A DNA stretch of 64,000 nt from Comamonas flocculans (GCF_007954405.1 NZ_CP042344.1:2294001-2358000); one strand, 5' to 3'. Shown: positions 1-11,380, counted from the first letter of the stretch. Numbers and translations: made by a program. Notes: generated from the sequence alone by a model not told the origin.

Positions 1-2300
1 ACCTGGTCGGCAAGAACTCCGGCCAGCGTGACTATTTCGCGGCGGCGCGGGCCGCGGCGTCGCCGCAGACGCTGGTGGTGTCGCCGCCATTTCGCGGCGC
101 CCTGGGCGGCTGGTTGATGGTGCTGGCGCGCCAGGTGCGTTCCGCCGACGGGCGCTTTGCCGGCGTGCTGGTGGCGGCGGTGGACGCCGATTACTTTCGC
201 CTGCTGATGCGCCCGCTGGGCCAGGCGCCGGACATGCTGGTGAGCCTGTCGCACGGCGACGGCCTGCGCTTTCTGGCGCTGGGCCGCGAAGGCGAGGCCG
301 AGGGCGTGGACCTGCGCGTGGCCGGTAGTGCCTGGTTGCGCCACCACGACAGCGGCCAGCGCGCCAGCTTCCTGCGCGCGCCCATGCGCCCGGGCGAGGC
401 CAAGCTGCAGATGGTGGCGCTGCGTACGCTGCAGCCACCCGAGCTGCACATGGACAAGCCGCTGGTGCTGGCCGTCGGGCGCGATCAAGCAGCCGTCTTC
501 GCCGCCTGGCGCCGTGACGCCCGCTGGAGCCTGCTGCTGTGGCTGGCTGCCGGCGTGCTGGCTGCCGGCACGCTGGCGCGGATGCAGCGCAAGCGCCGCC
601 AGCTGCAGCGCGAGCAGGCCGAGCGCGCCGCGCGCGAGGCAGAAAACCAGGCGCACTGGGACGTGGTACTGTCGGCCACCCGCCAGGGTTTGTGGGACTA
701 CGACGCCGCCAGCGGCAAGGTCAGCCATTCGCCGCAGTGGTATGGGCTGCTGGGCTACGTGCAAGAGGCCTTCGAGCGCGACGGCCAGACCTGGGAAGAC
801 CTCACCCATCCGGACGACCGCGCCAAGGTGGCGCAGGAATGGCAGCAGCTGCTGAGCGGTGAAAAAGAGCATTTCGAGGCCACGCACCGCCTGCGCTGCG
901 CCGACGGCAGCTATCGCTGGTTCGCCTGCCAGGGGCGCGTGACGGCGCAGGACGCACGGGGCCTGCCCGAGCGGGTGTTCGGCACGCTCTCGGACGTTTC
1001 CGAGCGGCGCCAGCAGGAAGAGATGCTGCAGCGCCTGACGGAAAACCTGCCCGGCGTGCTCTACCAGTACCAGCTCGACCCCGATGGCCACCACCATTTC
1101 CCCTACGCCAGCCCGGGCGTGGTGAACATCTACGGCTTCAGCGCGCAAGAGCTCAAGCACGACGCCGAGCCGCTGTTCGCGCACATCCGCCCCGGCGACC
1201 TGCAGCGGGTGGCCGAGGGCGTGCGCCGTTCGGCGCGCGAGCTGAGCGAATGGACTGCCGAATACCGCTACGAGATTCCGGGGCGCGGCCCGCGCTGGCT
1301 GTCCGGACATGCGCGGCCGCAGCGCCTGCCCAGCGGCGCCACGCTCTGGAACGGCTACATCAGCGACGTGACCGAGGCCAAGGAGCAGAGCCTGCGCCTG
1401 CAGGCCACCGAGCGCGTGCTGCAGCAGCTCATGAGCGAGATGCCCGTGGGGCTGTGCATGGTCGACGCCCGGCACCACATGTACTTTCGCAACCAGCGCT
1501 TTCTCGACCAGCTCGGCTACGACGAACACGCCGTGCCCACGCTGCGTGAATGGGCGCTCAAGGCCTATCCCGACGCCGACTACCGCGCCGAGGTCGCCGC
1601 GCGCTGGAAGCAGGCCAAAGCCGAGGCGGTAAACGGCCAGATTGCGGCGCAGTCCTACCGCATCGTCTCGCGCGACGGCGCGCACCATGTGATGGACGTC
1701 GCCGGGCTGATCTTTGGCGACAAGCTGCTCATCACCTTCCAGGACCACACCGCCCACCTGGCACAGAATGAATGGCTGCGCAAGCTGGCCTATGTCGATG
1801 GCCTCACGGGCATAGCCAACCGGCGCAGCTTCGACGAGGCGCTGGCCGCCGAATGGAGCCGCTGCGCCCGCGCGGGGCTGCCGCTGTCGGTATTGATGAT
1901 AGACATCGACCACTTCAAGGCCTACAACGACTTGTACGGCCACCAGAAGGGTGACGCCTGCCTGCAAACCGTGGCGCGTACGCTGAGCGAGAGCATGGCC
2001 CGCCCGCACGACCTGCTGGCGCGCTATGGTGGCGAAGAGTTCGTCTGCCTGCTGCCGCAATGCGACCTGGAGGGCGCGCGCGTGGTCGCCGAGCGCCTGT
2101 GCGGCGCGGTCTTCGGCCAGGCTCTGGTGCACGAGGGCTCGTCCGCGGCGCCCTGCGTAACCATCAGCGTGGGCGTGGCCTGCGCCATCCCCGACCTGCA
2201 GCGCGACCCGGCGACGCTGACCGAACTGGCGGACGTGCACCTGTACCGGGCCAAACTTACCGGGCGCAACCGCGTCAGCGACGGCCGCAGTGACCCCTGA
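1..2300 (+). CDS. Sensor diguanylate cyclase, PAS-PAS-PAS-GGDEF (5' end outside window)
   Basis: Membrane-bound sensor enzyme that would make cyclic di-GMP from two GTP. The reading frame is open from the left window edge, so the N-terminus of the extracytoplasmic sensor domain is missing. A hydrophobic segment near bases 525-590 is the second membrane span. Three PAS-like domains follow (about 660-1010, 1020-1370 and 1420-1770), then a GGDEF domain (about 1780-2290). The active-site motif is a perfect GGEEF. Five residues upstream lies RPHD, a complete RxxD inhibitory site, so product feedback inhibition is expected. Conserved DGLTGIANRR opens the catalytic domain. There is no EAL domain. 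Ligand and target are unknown. Family call firm; the sensed signal is not inferable. Confidence 0.93.
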   Translation, partial: LVGKNSGQRDYFAAARAAASPQTLVVSPPFRGALGGWLMVLARQVRSADGRFAGVLVAAVDADYFRLLMRPLGQAPDMLVSLSHGDGLRFLALGREGEAEGVDLRVAGSAWLRHHDSGQRASFLRAPMRPGEAKLQMVALRTLQPPELHMDKPLVLAVGRDQAAVFAAWRRDARWSLLLWLAAGVLAAGTLARMQRKRRQLQREQAERAAREAENQAHWDVVLSATRQGLWDYDAASGKVSHSPQWYGLLGYVQEAFERDGQTWEDLTHPDDRAKVAQEWQQLLSGEKEHFEATHRLRCADGSYRWFACQGRVTAQDARGLPERVFGTLSDVSERRQQEEMLQRLTENLPGVLYQYQLDPDGHHHFPYASPGVVNIYGFSAQELKHDAEPLFAHIRPGDLQRVAEGVRRSARELSEWTAEYRYEIPGRGPRWLSGHARPQRLPSGATLWNGYISDVTEAKEQSLRLQATERVLQQLMSEMPVGLCMVDARHHMYFRNQRFLDQLGYDEHAVPTLREWALKAYPDADYRAEVAARWKQAKAEAVNGQIAAQSYRIVSRDGAHHVMDVAGLIFGDKLLITFQDHTAHLAQNEWLRKLAYVDGLTGIANRRSFDEALAAEWSRCARAGLPLSVLMIDIDHFKAYNDLYGHQKGDACLQTVARTLSESMARPHDLLARYGGEEFVCLLPQCDLEGARVVAERLCGAVFGQALVHEGSSAAPCVTISVGVACAIPDLQRDPATLTELADVHLYRAKLTGRNRVSDGRSDP

Positions 2301-2365
2301 AAAGAGAGCTGGAAGCGCAATGTGGGCGGGCGCTGAGGCCCATTTTGACCAATAATTCTTGACCC

Positions 2366-3076
2366 ATGAGCATGCAGGAACCAAGCCAATTGCAGGTGGC
2401 GGACCCCGCAGCCTGGCCCGTCGCGCCCGGTTGGGCGCCCCTGGTGGCGCAGTTCTTTGCCAGCCCGCGCGGGCTGGCCCTGCTGGACTTCCTGCGCCAG
2501 CGCCTGGCCGCCGGCGCCAGCGTCTTTCCGCCCCGGCCGCTGCGTGCGCTGGAGCTGACCGCGCCCGAAGCGGTGCGCGTGGTCATCCTCGGACAAGACC
2601 CCTACCACGGCCGCGGGCAGGCGGAGGGCTTGGCCTTTTCGGTTGCGCCCGGTGTGCCGCTCCCGCCTTCATTGCGCAACATCTTCAAGGAATTGCAACG
2701 CGATCTGGGCACGCCCTGGCCGGCTTTCCCGGACCCCGGCGGCTCGCTGGTGCGCTGGGCGCGCCATGGGGTGCTGCTGCTCAACACCTGTCTGACGGTG
2801 GAAGAGGGCCAGCCCGCGAGCCACGCCGGCAAGGGTTGGGAGCAGCTGAGCGACGCGGTCATCCGCCAGGTGGCCGGGGGTGAGCGGCCGCTGGTTTTCA
2901 TGCTCTGGGGCAGCCATGCGCAGGCCAAGCGGGCGCTGATTCCCCAGGATCGTGGCCATCTCGTGCTCTGCGCCAACCACCCTTCGCCGCTGTCGGCGCT
3001 GCGCCCGCCCAGGCCCTTCATCGGCTGTGGTCATTTCAGCCAGGCCCGCGCCTTCCGGTTGGAGCATGGCGGTTGA
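2366..3076 (+). CDS. ung: Uracil-DNA glycosylase, family 1
   Basis: Removes uracil from DNA to start base-excision repair. The water-activating motif GQDPYH (Asp at about residue 78) and the C-terminal HPSPLS motif followed by a Phe-containing tail are both present, as in family 1 enzymes. Length 236 aa fits the family (E. coli Ung is 229). The ATG at 2366 follows a short 65-bp gap after the diguanylate cyclase, in which TTGACC (2346) and a second TTGACC could serve as promoter elements. The preceding gene is unrelated, so this is probably its own transcription unit. Confidence 0.97.
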   Translation: MSMQEPSQLQVADPAAWPVAPGWAPLVAQFFASPRGLALLDFLRQRLAAGASVFPPRPLRALELTAPEAVRVVILGQDPYHGRGQAEGLAFSVAPGVPLPPSLRNIFKELQRDLGTPWPAFPDPGGSLVRWARHGVLLLNTCLTVEEGQPASHAGKGWEQLSDAVIRQVAGGERPLVFMLWGSHAQAKRALIPQDRGHLVLCANHPSPLSALRPPRPFIGCGHFSQARAFRLEHGG

Positions 3077-3160
3077 GGCGCTAAGCTAGCGCTGCGCCTG
3101 AGCGCCGCCCGTTCCGGGGCCGCGTCGTTCGGCGCCAGCCTTGCCACCACCGGAGCCGCC

Positions 3161-4075
3161 ATGCCACAGTCAGACCCCACCGAACTGCGCCCGCCGCGCC
3201 CCCGCAGCCGCCGCGGCCCGGGATGGCTGCTGTTGCTGGTGCTGCTGGCGGCGGGCATAGGCTGGTATGCATGGAATGTGCGCAGCAGCGCCAGCGGTGC
3301 GGCAGCGCCGGGCGCCACGGACACCCAGCAGGCCGCGGTGCAGCAGCCGGCGCCCACGGACGCTGCGCCCGGCGCCGAGCCGCAGGAGGGCGAGATCCAG
3401 AACCCCATCGAAGAGCCGCTGGGCGAGCAGGCCGTGCTGCCGGCGCTGGACGAGTCCGACGTCGACGTGGGCAAGGAGCTCGCGCAATTGCTGGGCGGAC
3501 AGCGTGCCGGTGCCTTTTTGCAGCTGGACGCCTTCGTGCGCCGCGCCGTCGCCACGGTGGACAACCTGGCGCGCGAGCAGGCCCCGGCGCGCATGTGGCC
3601 GGTACACCCTATGCCCGGGCGCTTCACGGTGCACGAACAGGGTGGGGCGCAGCGCATCGCCGCGGAAAATTCCGCGCGCTACGAAGCCTTCGTCGCGTTG
3701 GCCGAGAGCGTGCCCGCTGCCGCGGCGGCGCAGCTGTATGCGCGCTTGTACCCGCTGTTTCAGGTGGCTTACGAAGAGCTGGGCTACCCCGGCAAGTACT
3801 TCAACGACCGCCTGGTGGCGGTGATCGACCACCTGATGGCCAGCCCCGAGCCGGCCGAACCGCCGGCGGTGCATCTGGTGAGCGTGGCCGGGCAGGTGCA
3901 GTCGCTGCAACCCTGGGTGCGCTACGAGTTCCTCGACCCGCAACTGCAGCAGCTGTCGGCCGGCCAGAAGATCATGGTGCGCGTGGGGCTGGACAAGGAG
4001 CGCCGCCTCAAGCGCGTGCTCGCCGGACTGCGCGCCCAGGTGGCCAAGGCCGCTCCCCCCAAAGCGGGACAGTAG
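3161..4075 (+). CDS. DUF3014 domain protein, single-pass membrane anchor
   Basis: Protein of 304 aa with a basic, proline-rich N-terminus, one transmembrane helix at about residues 21-40, a low-complexity Ala/Pro/Glu linker, and a globular C-terminal region that I recognise as DUF3014. The likely topology is a short cytoplasmic tail with the domain in the periplasm. No catalytic motif is visible and the function of the family is unknown. The next gene starts 4 bp after its stop, so the two are probably co-transcribed, although their products have no obvious link. Confidence 0.85.
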   Translation: MPQSDPTELRPPRPRSRRGPGWLLLLVLLAAGIGWYAWNVRSSASGAAAPGATDTQQAAVQQPAPTDAAPGAEPQEGEIQNPIEEPLGEQAVLPALDESDVDVGKELAQLLGGQRAGAFLQLDAFVRRAVATVDNLAREQAPARMWPVHPMPGRFTVHEQGGAQRIAAENSARYEAFVALAESVPAAAAAQLYARLYPLFQVAYEELGYPGKYFNDRLVAVIDHLMASPEPAEPPAVHLVSVAGQVQSLQPWVRYEFLDPQLQQLSAGQKIMVRVGLDKERRLKRVLAGLRAQVAKAAPPKAGQ

Positions 4076-4079
4076 CCGG

Positions 4080-4901
4080 ATGCCGCGCTTTGCCGCCAAC
4101 CTCTCCATGCTCTATGGCGAGCATGGCTTTCTGCAACGCTTTGCCGCGGCCGCGGCCGACGGCTTCGAGGGGGTGGAATACCTCTTTCCCTACGCCTGGG
4201 CCGCGCCCGAGCTGTCGCAGCGCCTGCGGGATGCGGGCCTCACCCAGGTGCTGTTCAACGCGCCGCCGGGCGATTGGGAGGCGGGCGAGCGCGGCCTGGC
4301 CTGCCTGCCGGGGCGCGAGGCCGAATTTCGCGCCGGCATGCTGCAGGCGCTGGACTATGCGGCGCAGCTCGGCTGCGCGCAGATCCACGTCATGGCGGGC
4401 ATTGCGCCGGCCGGTGCGGCGCCCGCGCAGCTTGCCGACTGCTATCGCGCCAACCTGCACTGGGCCGCGCGGCAGGCGGCGCCGGCGGGCGTGCAGCTGC
4501 TGATCGAGCCGCTCAATGCGCGCGACTTTCCGGGCTACTTCCTCACCCACCAGGCGCAGGCCCACGCACTGGTGCAGGAGCTCGGCCTGGCCAACCTCAA
4601 GGTGCAGATGGACCTGTACCACTGCCAGATCACCGAGGGCGACGTGGCAATGAAGATCCGCCGCTACCTGCCCACGGGCAGGGTGGCGCATCTGCAGATT
4701 GCCGGCGTGCCCGCGCGCCACGAGCCCGACGAGGGCGAGCTCGACTACCGCTACCTGTTCGCAGTGCTCGACGATGTGGCCGCGCAGTGCGGCTGGCGTG
4801 GCTGGGTGGGCTGCGAATACCGCCCGCGCGCCGCCACCAGTGCGGGCCTGGCGTGGCGGCGCGCGCTCAGCCCGGCTGCACCGGCTGAAAGAATGCCTTG
4901 A
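4080..4901 (+). CDS. Hydroxypyruvate isomerase-like TIM-barrel protein
   Basis: 273-aa member of the Hyi/OtnI branch of xylose-isomerase-like TIM barrels, which interconvert hydroxypyruvate and tartronate semialdehyde or related 2-oxo sugars. The N-terminus ([12 protein letters not shown]) is typical. Metal ligands of the family are visible: Glu in LLIEPLN, Asp and His in QMDLYHCQ, and a C-terminal Glu in GCEYRP. It starts 4 bp downstream of the DUF3014 gene. Its 3' end overlaps the convergent mtfA gene by 35 bp, which is unusual but consistent with both family lengths. Substrate may differ from hydroxypyruvate, so I give no symbol. Confidence 0.88.
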   Translation: MPRFAANLSMLYGEHGFLQRFAAAAADGFEGVEYLFPYAWAAPELSQRLRDAGLTQVLFNAPPGDWEAGERGLACLPGREAEFRAGMLQALDYAAQLGCAQIHVMAGIAPAGAAPAQLADCYRANLHWAARQAAPAGVQLLIEPLNARDFPGYFLTHQAQAHALVQELGLANLKVQMDLYHCQITEGDVAMKIRRYLPTGRVAHLQIAGVPARHEPDEGELDYRYLFAVLDDVAAQCGWRGWVGCEYRPRAATSAGLAWRRALSPAAPAERMP

Positions 4902-5685
4902 GCAAGGGCACGAGCGCGGGAAATTCCTCGGCAAAGCGCGGCGGGTCGACGAACCAGGCCTCGCAGGCCACGGCGAAGAATTCGCCCGGCGCGCTGGCGC
5001 CGTAGGCGTCGAGCCAGGGCCAGGGCTCGCCGAAGCGCTCGGCCATGCGCACCCGGTCGCGAAAGTCCACGTAGGCCGCGCTCCAGACGCGCCGCCACAA
5101 GCGCCGCGCCTCACGCACCGAATCCATGCCCATGAAACCCGGCGGCAGCGGCGGACAGCCGTCGGCGCGCCCCGCCTTCATGTCGATCTTGTGCATGAAC
5201 TCGTGTATCACCACGCTGCTGTGGCGCTGGCCGGCCTCGTGCACCGCCGGCCAGACCAGCATGATGGGGCCGTGCTCCATGGCCTCGCCCAGCAGCACCT
5301 CGTGGTAGTGGTGCACCACGCCCGCGGCGTCCATGGAGCTGCGCAGCGCCAGCGCCTCGGTCGGGTGCACCACGATGCCGACGAAGTCGTCGTACCAGGC
5401 CAGCGCCTGGCGTGGTTCGCCCCAGTGCAGCAGTGGCAGGCAGGCCTGGGCGGCAATGGCTACGGCCATGGCGTCGCTCACCTCCAGGCCGTGCGCGCCG
5501 GTAAATTCCTTGCGCCGCAGGAACAGTGCCGCCAGCACCCGCAGCTTGGCCTGCTCCTGCAGACTGAGCGCGCGCAGGAAGCCGTAGTGGGCGATGGTGG
5601 GCAGCCAAAGTGCGTCGCTGATGGGCCGCACCGGTGCCACCATGGCCACGAGGCGCTGCAGCAGGCGGGCCACGGCGCGGCGCAT
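4867..5685 (-). CDS. mtfA: MtfA-type zinc peptidase (M90 family)
   Basis: Cytosolic zinc metallopeptidase. In E. coli MtfA binds the glucose-PTS repressor Mlc and has aminopeptidase activity. The zinc motif HEFMH lies at residues 161-165, with a downstream Glu-containing helix ([12 protein letters not shown]). Start chosen at 5685: the ATG shares its A with the TGA stop of lpxH (TGATG), typical translational coupling. The frame stays open 375 bp further upstream, but that part is arginine/alanine-rich shadow sequence antisense to nothing known and inside lpxH. The resulting 272 aa match the family length (265 in E. coli). Confidence 0.92.
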   Translation of the reverse strand: MRRAVARLLQRLVAMVAPVRPISDALWLPTIAHYGFLRALSLQEQAKLRVLAALFLRRKEFTGAHGLEVSDAMAVAIAAQACLPLLHWGEPRQALAWYDDFVGIVVHPTEALALRSSMDAAGVVHHYHEVLLGEAMEHGPIMLVWPAVHEAGQRHSSVVIHEFMHKIDMKAGRADGCPPLPPGFMGMDSVREARRLWRRVWSAAYVDFRDRVRMAERFGEPWPWLDAYGASAPGEFFAVACEAWFVDPPRFAEEFPALVPLLKAFFQPVQPG

Positions 5686-6464
5686 CAGCCGCCCGCCAGT
5701 TCGATGCGCTGCGCGCCCGTGGTGCCCAGGCGCAGCGCCTGGGCGCGCCGGGGTGCATGGTCCAGGTCCCAGTCGCTCAGCACCAGGCGCCTGCGCCCCG
5801 CGGCCAGCGCATGCTCGGCCGGCCGGTGCGTGTGCCCATGCACCAGGGTCTGCGCGCCAGCGGCCTGCAGCCAGGCGCCGGCGGCGGCGGCATCCACATC
5901 GGCCCAAAGCGCTTGCGCGTGCTTGCGCGCTTCGCTTTCGCCGCGCATGGCCCTGGCCTGGGCCTGGCGCTGCGTCAGGCTCTGCGAGAGCCAGCGCGAC
6001 TGCCAGTCGGGCGCGCGCACCATGGCGCGAAACTGCTGGTAGGGCGTGTCTTCCAGGCACAGCGCGTCGCCGTGGCTCAGCAGCCAGCGCTGCTCGCCCA
6101 GTTGCAGCAGCGTCGGGTCCTCAAGCAGCGCGATGCCCGTTGCCCGGGCAAAGCCGGCGCCAATCAGAAAGTCCCGGTTGCCGTGCATGAACCAGATCGG
6201 CAGGCGCTCGCGCGCCTGGCGCAGCAGGGCGCAGGCCCGGGCTTCGAAGCTGGCTGCATCCTGCAGCACGTCGTCGCCGACCCAGACTTCGAACAGGTCG
6301 CCCAGGATGCATACCGCATCGGCCGGGGTGGTGGCCAGGTAGTCGAGCAGCGCCGCGAGCGTCGCGGGGTGCGCGGCGTCCAGGTGCAGGTCGGAGATGC
6401 AGTCCACCGCCCGCCACTGCGCCGGCACGTCCAGGCGGGCGATGGGCGGGGTGGCTGCGGGCAT
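5685..6464 (-). CDS. lpxH: UDP-2,3-diacylglucosamine diphosphatase LpxH
   Basis: Calcineurin-like phosphoesterase of lipid A synthesis; it hydrolyses UDP-2,3-diacylglucosamine to lipid X and UMP at the inner membrane. All metallophosphoesterase motifs appear in order: SDLHLD, GDLFE, GNRDF, SHGD and GHTHRP. 259 aa is a normal length. The start is only 2 bp from the end of ppiB, so it belongs to the minus-strand run ppiA-ppiB-lpxH-mtfA. A ppiB-lpxH pairing is also common in other proteobacteria. Confidence 0.97.
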   Translation of the reverse strand: MPAATPPIARLDVPAQWRAVDCISDLHLDAAHPATLAALLDYLATTPADAVCILGDLFEVWVGDDVLQDAASFEARACALLRQARERLPIWFMHGNRDFLIGAGFARATGIALLEDPTLLQLGEQRWLLSHGDALCLEDTPYQQFRAMVRAPDWQSRWLSQSLTQRQAQARAMRGESEARKHAQALWADVDAAAAGAWLQAAGAQTLVHGHTHRPAEHALAAGRRRLVLSDWDLDHAPRRAQALRLGTTGAQRIELAGG

Positions 6465-6466
6465 GC

Positions 6467-6994
6467 TCAGAGCGCGACGGCCTTGTCGATCACCACGGCC
6501 TCGGAAGGTACGTCGTCGTGGTAGCCCTTGCGCGTGGTGCGCACCTTGCGGATCTCGTCGACCACGTCCTGACCCTGCACCACCTTGCCGAATACCGCAT
6601 AGCCCCAGCCCTGGCCGCTGGGTGCGGTGTGGTTGAGGAAGTCGTTGTCCACCACGTTGATGAAGAACTGCGCGGTGGCGCTGTGCGGGTCGCCCGTGCG
6701 CGCCATGGCGACTGTGTACTTGTCGTTCTTCAGGCCGTTGGCCGCCTCGTTCTTGATCGGCGCGTCGGTGGGTTTTTGCTGCATGTCGGCGGTAAAGCCC
6801 CCGCCCTGGATCATGAAGTTCTTGATCACCCGGTGAAAGATGGTGCCGTCGTAATGGCCCTTGTTCACGTAGGCGAGGAAGTTGGCGCTTGATTCGGGCG
6901 CCTTGTCGCTGTCCAGCTCCAGCACGATGACCCCGGGTTTGGCGCCGTCGGCGGTGTTCAGGGTCAGGTTCAGTTGTACTTGCGGATGGCTCAT
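6467..6994 (-). CDS. ppiB: Peptidyl-prolyl cis-trans isomerase B, cytoplasmic cyclophilin
   Basis: Cyclophilin-type prolyl isomerase assisting folding in the cytoplasm. The catalytic core [13 protein letters not shown] and the later conserved segment [10 protein letters not shown] are present. It has no signal peptide, unlike the neighbouring paralogue. 175 aa, slightly longer than E. coli PpiB (164). It lies 9 bp downstream of ppiA, so the two cyclophilins form a tandem, evidently duplicated pair. Confidence 0.95.
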   Translation of the reverse strand: MSHPQVQLNLTLNTADGAKPGVIVLELDSDKAPESSANFLAYVNKGHYDGTIFHRVIKNFMIQGGGFTADMQQKPTDAPIKNEAANGLKNDKYTVAMARTGDPHSATAQFFINVVDNDFLNHTAPSGQGWGYAVFGKVVQGQDVVDEIRKVRTTRKGYHDDVPSEAVVIDKAVAL

Positions 6995-7003
6995 GGTGGT
7001 TCC

Positions 7004-7576
7004 TTAAGGGACGATGGTGGCGGATTCGATCACCACGGGCGTGGTGGGTACGTTCTGGTGCGGCCCGCGGTTGCCGGTGGCCACGGTCTTGATCTTGTCG
7101 ACCACTTCCTTGCCCTCGATCACCTTGCCGAAGACGGCGTAGCCATGGCCATCGGGCTTGGGTGCATTCAGGCCGTCGTTGTCCTTGACGTTGATGAAGA
7201 ACTGCGCGGTGGCCGAGTTCGGGTTGGCGGTGCGCGCCATCGCGATCGTGTAGGCGTCGTTCTTCAGACCATTGTCGGCTTCGAGCGGCACCGGCGCGCG
7301 CGTGGGCTTTTGCACCATGTCGGTGGTGAAGCCGCCGCCCTGGATCATGAAGCCGTTGATCACGCGGTGAAAGATGGTGCCGTCGTAGTGCTGCTCGCGC
7401 ACGTACTGCAGGAAGTTGTCCACCGTCTTGGGAGCCTTGGCGCAGTCCAGTTGCACCACGATGTCACCCAGGCTGGTGGCGAGTTTCACCTTGGGCTGGC
7501 TGTCGTCTGCGGCGTGCGCGGGCAGCGCGGCTGCAGTCACGAGCAAGGCCAAGCAGGCACTGCGGCGAGAAGTCAT
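7004..7576 (-). CDS. ppiA: Peptidyl-prolyl cis-trans isomerase A, periplasmic cyclophilin
   Basis: Exported cyclophilin. The mature part carries FHRVINGFMIQGG, and the N-terminus from 7576 is a good signal peptide (basic start, Leu/Ala-rich core, AHA-A cleavage region). I chose 7576 over an upstream in-frame start at 7606 for two reasons: the signal peptide then begins normally, and the ATG overlaps the TGA of the preceding L,D-transpeptidase gene as ATGA. 190 aa. Role: prolyl isomerisation during folding of periplasmic and outer-membrane proteins. Confidence 0.94.
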   Translation of the reverse strand: MTSRRSACLALLVTAAALPAHAADDSQPKVKLATSLGDIVVQLDCAKAPKTVDNFLQYVREQHYDGTIFHRVINGFMIQGGGFTTDMVQKPTRAPVPLEADNGLKNDAYTIAMARTANPNSATAQFFINVKDNDGLNAPKPDGHGYAVFGKVIEGKEVVDKIKTVATGNRGPHQNVPTTPVVIESATIVP

Positions 7577-8868
7577 CCTATGATTCCTTCGTAGAAAATG
7601 CGCCATTGCGTGCCCTGGCGCGTCCAGTACTGGCGGCGCACCGGGCCCGTGCGCTCGCCCTGGGCCACTTCACCGAAAGTGACCACCATGGTCTCGTGCG
7701 TATCCACCCAGCGCAGCAGGCTCAGCTCCTTGAGCTGCAGCACCCGCCCGGCCAGCGCGGTGGTTTCGTTCTGCAGCTCGAGCGCCCAGTCGCTGAGGCC
7801 GAGTTCGACGCGGTTCTTGCGCGCCCTGAAGTCCGGCGCGTAGTAGCTTATCAACTGCTGCAGGTTGCCCCGGGTCTTGGCGCGGCTCCAGTCCTCCAGC
7901 ACGGCCTGGAATTCGCGGCGCTCGCGCTCGCTTTGCTGCGCCGCCGGCGCCTGCCATTGCAGCGCGCCGGCGATCACCACGGGCGTGGTGCGCGGCTCCA
8001 CCCTCTGCAGCAGCCGGGCCAGATCGGGGTTGGACAGGGCCACGCAGCCGTCGGTCGCCAGCGGCGCGCGCGCAAACTGGTTCGAGGGCGTGCCGTGCAG
8101 CCAGATGCCGCTGCCTGTCTTGCCGCGCGCCTGGTCCAGCGCGTTGGGGTAGTTCAGCGGCAGCGCCCCTATGCCGTAGATGTCCTGCAGCGTGGCGGGG
8201 TCGAGCCGCGCAGTGATGAAGTACACGCCCAGCGGCGTGCGCTGGTCGCCCTCGCTCGACTTCTCTATGCCCAGCTTGCCGACCGAGGCGTAGTAGTCGG
8301 CCACGAGCCGCAACCCCGCCGCGGTGTTCTCGAACAGGTACAGGCGCGAGAGTGATGCATCGACCGCAATCGCGTGGCGGTAGCGCGGCGCCAGCTGCAG
8401 GAACTGCGTGGGAATGCTGCCGGGCGGGCGCTGCGCCAGTTGTCCATGGGCCGCCACGCGCTGGCGCGATTCGGTGCGCAATTCCTGCAGTGCCGTGCCT
8501 GGCGGCGCCTGCGGCACGTCGCCCAGCTGGCGCAGCGGCCGCATGCGGGCGCTGAGCAGGTCGCCCAGTGTGAGCTGGGCCAGATGGAAGTTGGGGTAGT
8601 CGCGCACCAGCTTCTGCGCCTGTTCCAGCGCCTTGCCGGCCTGCCCGGCGCGGGTCAACGCGTATACAGCGAGCAGGCGCGCCTCGGCGTCCGCCCCCTG
8701 CGCGGGCGCGGGTGTCCGGGCCTTGGCGGGCTTCTTGTGGGTGCGGGCCGCCGTGCTGCCCGGCTGTGCGAAGGCGGGCACCGGGCCCGCCAGCAGCGCC
8801 GCCAGGGCCAATACCACGAGGGCGAAACGGCCATGGTGGCGTGCGAAATCGGTCATGAAAGGCTGCAT
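7573..8868 (-). CDS. L,D-transpeptidase (YkuD family) with C-terminal Cds6-type domain
   Basis: Exported cell-wall enzyme predicted to cross-link peptidoglycan or attach ligands to it through a catalytic cysteine. The YkuD active site is visible as HGTPSNQ followed by SxGC-like TDGCVALS. A signal peptide lies near the N-terminus (LVVLALAALLAG core). The region before the catalytic domain has TPR-like character. The last ~110 aa resemble the SnoaL-fold Cds6 domain found on some L,D-transpeptidases, a domain also at the C-terminus of the next upstream gene. The start is uncertain: ATGs at 8868 and 8856 both precede the signal peptide and neither has a strong ribosome site. Its stop overlaps the ppiA start by 4 bp. 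Confidence 0.88.
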   Translation of the reverse strand: MQPFMTDFARHHGRFALVVLALAALLAGPVPAFAQPGSTAARTHKKPAKARTPAPAQGADAEARLLAVYALTRAGQAGKALEQAQKLVRDYPNFHLAQLTLGDLLSARMRPLRQLGDVPQAPPGTALQELRTESRQRVAAHGQLAQRPPGSIPTQFLQLAPRYRHAIAVDASLSRLYLFENTAAGLRLVADYYASVGKLGIEKSSEGDQRTPLGVYFITARLDPATLQDIYGIGALPLNYPNALDQARGKTGSGIWLHGTPSNQFARAPLATDGCVALSNPDLARLLQRVEPRTTPVVIAGALQWQAPAAQQSERERREFQAVLEDWSRAKTRGNLQQLISYYAPDFRARKNRVELGLSDWALELQNETTALAGRVLQLKELSLLRWVDTHETMVVTFGEVAQGERTGPVRRQYWTRQGTQWRIFYEGIIG

Positions 8869-8908
8869 GTGCAGGAATGCCGCGGCCCCCTCCGGGGGGC
8901 GCCGCACG

Positions 8909-9877
8909 CTACCTGCCTACGGATTCGCGGGTGATCTTCCAGTTCCCGTCCTGCCTGATCAGCGTCAGCGTCTTGGAAGAATTCACGCGCAGTGCGTCGC
9001 CCTGGTATTCCTGGCGAAAGCTGGCGCTGGCCTGCTCCCCCTGAACCTTGATCTTGAGGTCGTGCAGCTTCACGCTTATCTGGGACTTGCCGACGATGCG
9101 CGCGTGCCTGTCCTTTTCCCAGGCGGTGCGCGACTGCTGCCCGGCGGGAGAAAAATCGTCGGCATAGGCGCCCAGGTAGGCCTGCATGTCCTTGTCCGAC
9201 CAGGCCCGGGCCCAGGCCTGCACCGCGTGAGCGACGGCCTGCTCGGCCGCCTGCGCGTCCGCGGCTGACGCATCGGGAGAGGTCGCGGCTGCCGGTGCCG
9301 CCGCGGGCGCCGGGGAAGCCTGCGCTGCCGGGGTGGCTTCGGCGGTGTTGACCGGGCGCGCGGGTACCAGGTCGCGTATCAGCGCGAGCTTGGGCTTGAG
9401 ACTTTCGCTGCTGGAGCCGTCGAGCTGCAGCGCCTTGTTGTAGGCCTGCCCGGCCAGCTTGGCGTAGATGTCGCCCAGGTTCTCGTGCGCGGTGGCGTAA
9501 CTCGGGTTGGTGCGTATCGCCATTTCCAGCGCGGCACGCGCCTTGTCGAGCTGGTTCTCCTGGGCGTAGAGCACGGCCAGGTTGTTGTAGGGCTCGGGCA
9601 GCTCGGGGTAGTCGCGCGTCAGCTCGGTGAAGGTTTCGATCGCGGCCCGGGTCTGGCGGCTCTCGCTTTGCGCGACGCCGTGCAGGAAGCGCAATTGCGG
9701 GTCCTTGGGCGTGGCGGCCAGGCGCTGCTCCACCTGCACCAGCGCCTGCGAAGCCTTGCCGTCCCTGAGCAGGGCGGTGATGTCGGCGTAGTCGCTGGCG
9801 TGGACCGCCGCAGTGCACAGCAGCAGGGCTGCCGCTGTCTGCAGCAGCCGGGCAAGAGGGTGGCGAAGAGGCAGCAT
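8909..9877 (-). CDS. Exported TPR protein with C-terminal Cds6/SnoaL-like domain
   Basis: 322-aa secreted or periplasmic protein: signal peptide ([11 protein letters not shown]), tetratricopeptide repeats from about residue 30 to 150, an Ala/Pro-rich linker (about 175-205), and a C-terminal NTF2/SnoaL-like domain (from about 215) with conserved Trp residues. The same kind of C-terminal domain ends the adjacent L,D-transpeptidase, so the two probably act together in cell-wall remodelling. First gene of the minus-strand run that continues through ppiA, ppiB, lpxH and mtfA; its promoter should lie in 9878-10003. No enzymatic motif seen. Confidence 0.85.
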   Translation of the reverse strand: MLPLRHPLARLLQTAAALLLCTAAVHASDYADITALLRDGKASQALVQVEQRLAATPKDPQLRFLHGVAQSESRQTRAAIETFTELTRDYPELPEPYNNLAVLYAQENQLDKARAALEMAIRTNPSYATAHENLGDIYAKLAGQAYNKALQLDGSSSESLKPKLALIRDLVPARPVNTAEATPAAQASPAPAAAPAAATSPDASAADAQAAEQAVAHAVQAWARAWSDKDMQAYLGAYADDFSPAGQQSRTAWEKDRHARIVGKSQISVKLHDLKIKVQGEQASASFRQEYQGDALRVNSSKTLTLIRQDGNWKITRESVGR

Positions 9878-10003
9878 GGGGATGTGGCGGATGCGGGGGT
9901 GGACCGCCGATTTATACTGCGGCGGATTCTATCCGAGGGGGTCTGGCGCTCCGGTGGGGCTGCCGCGGCGGCAGCGCCTTGCCGGCCAGCCCCGCAACCA
10001 CCC

Positions 10004-11380
<1,377 letters not shown>

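Noticed and set aside
4867-6060. 397-aa version of the MtfA-type peptidase
   Set aside because: The first 125 residues are Arg/Ala-rich shadow of lpxH; the ATG coupled to the lpxH stop gives the family length.
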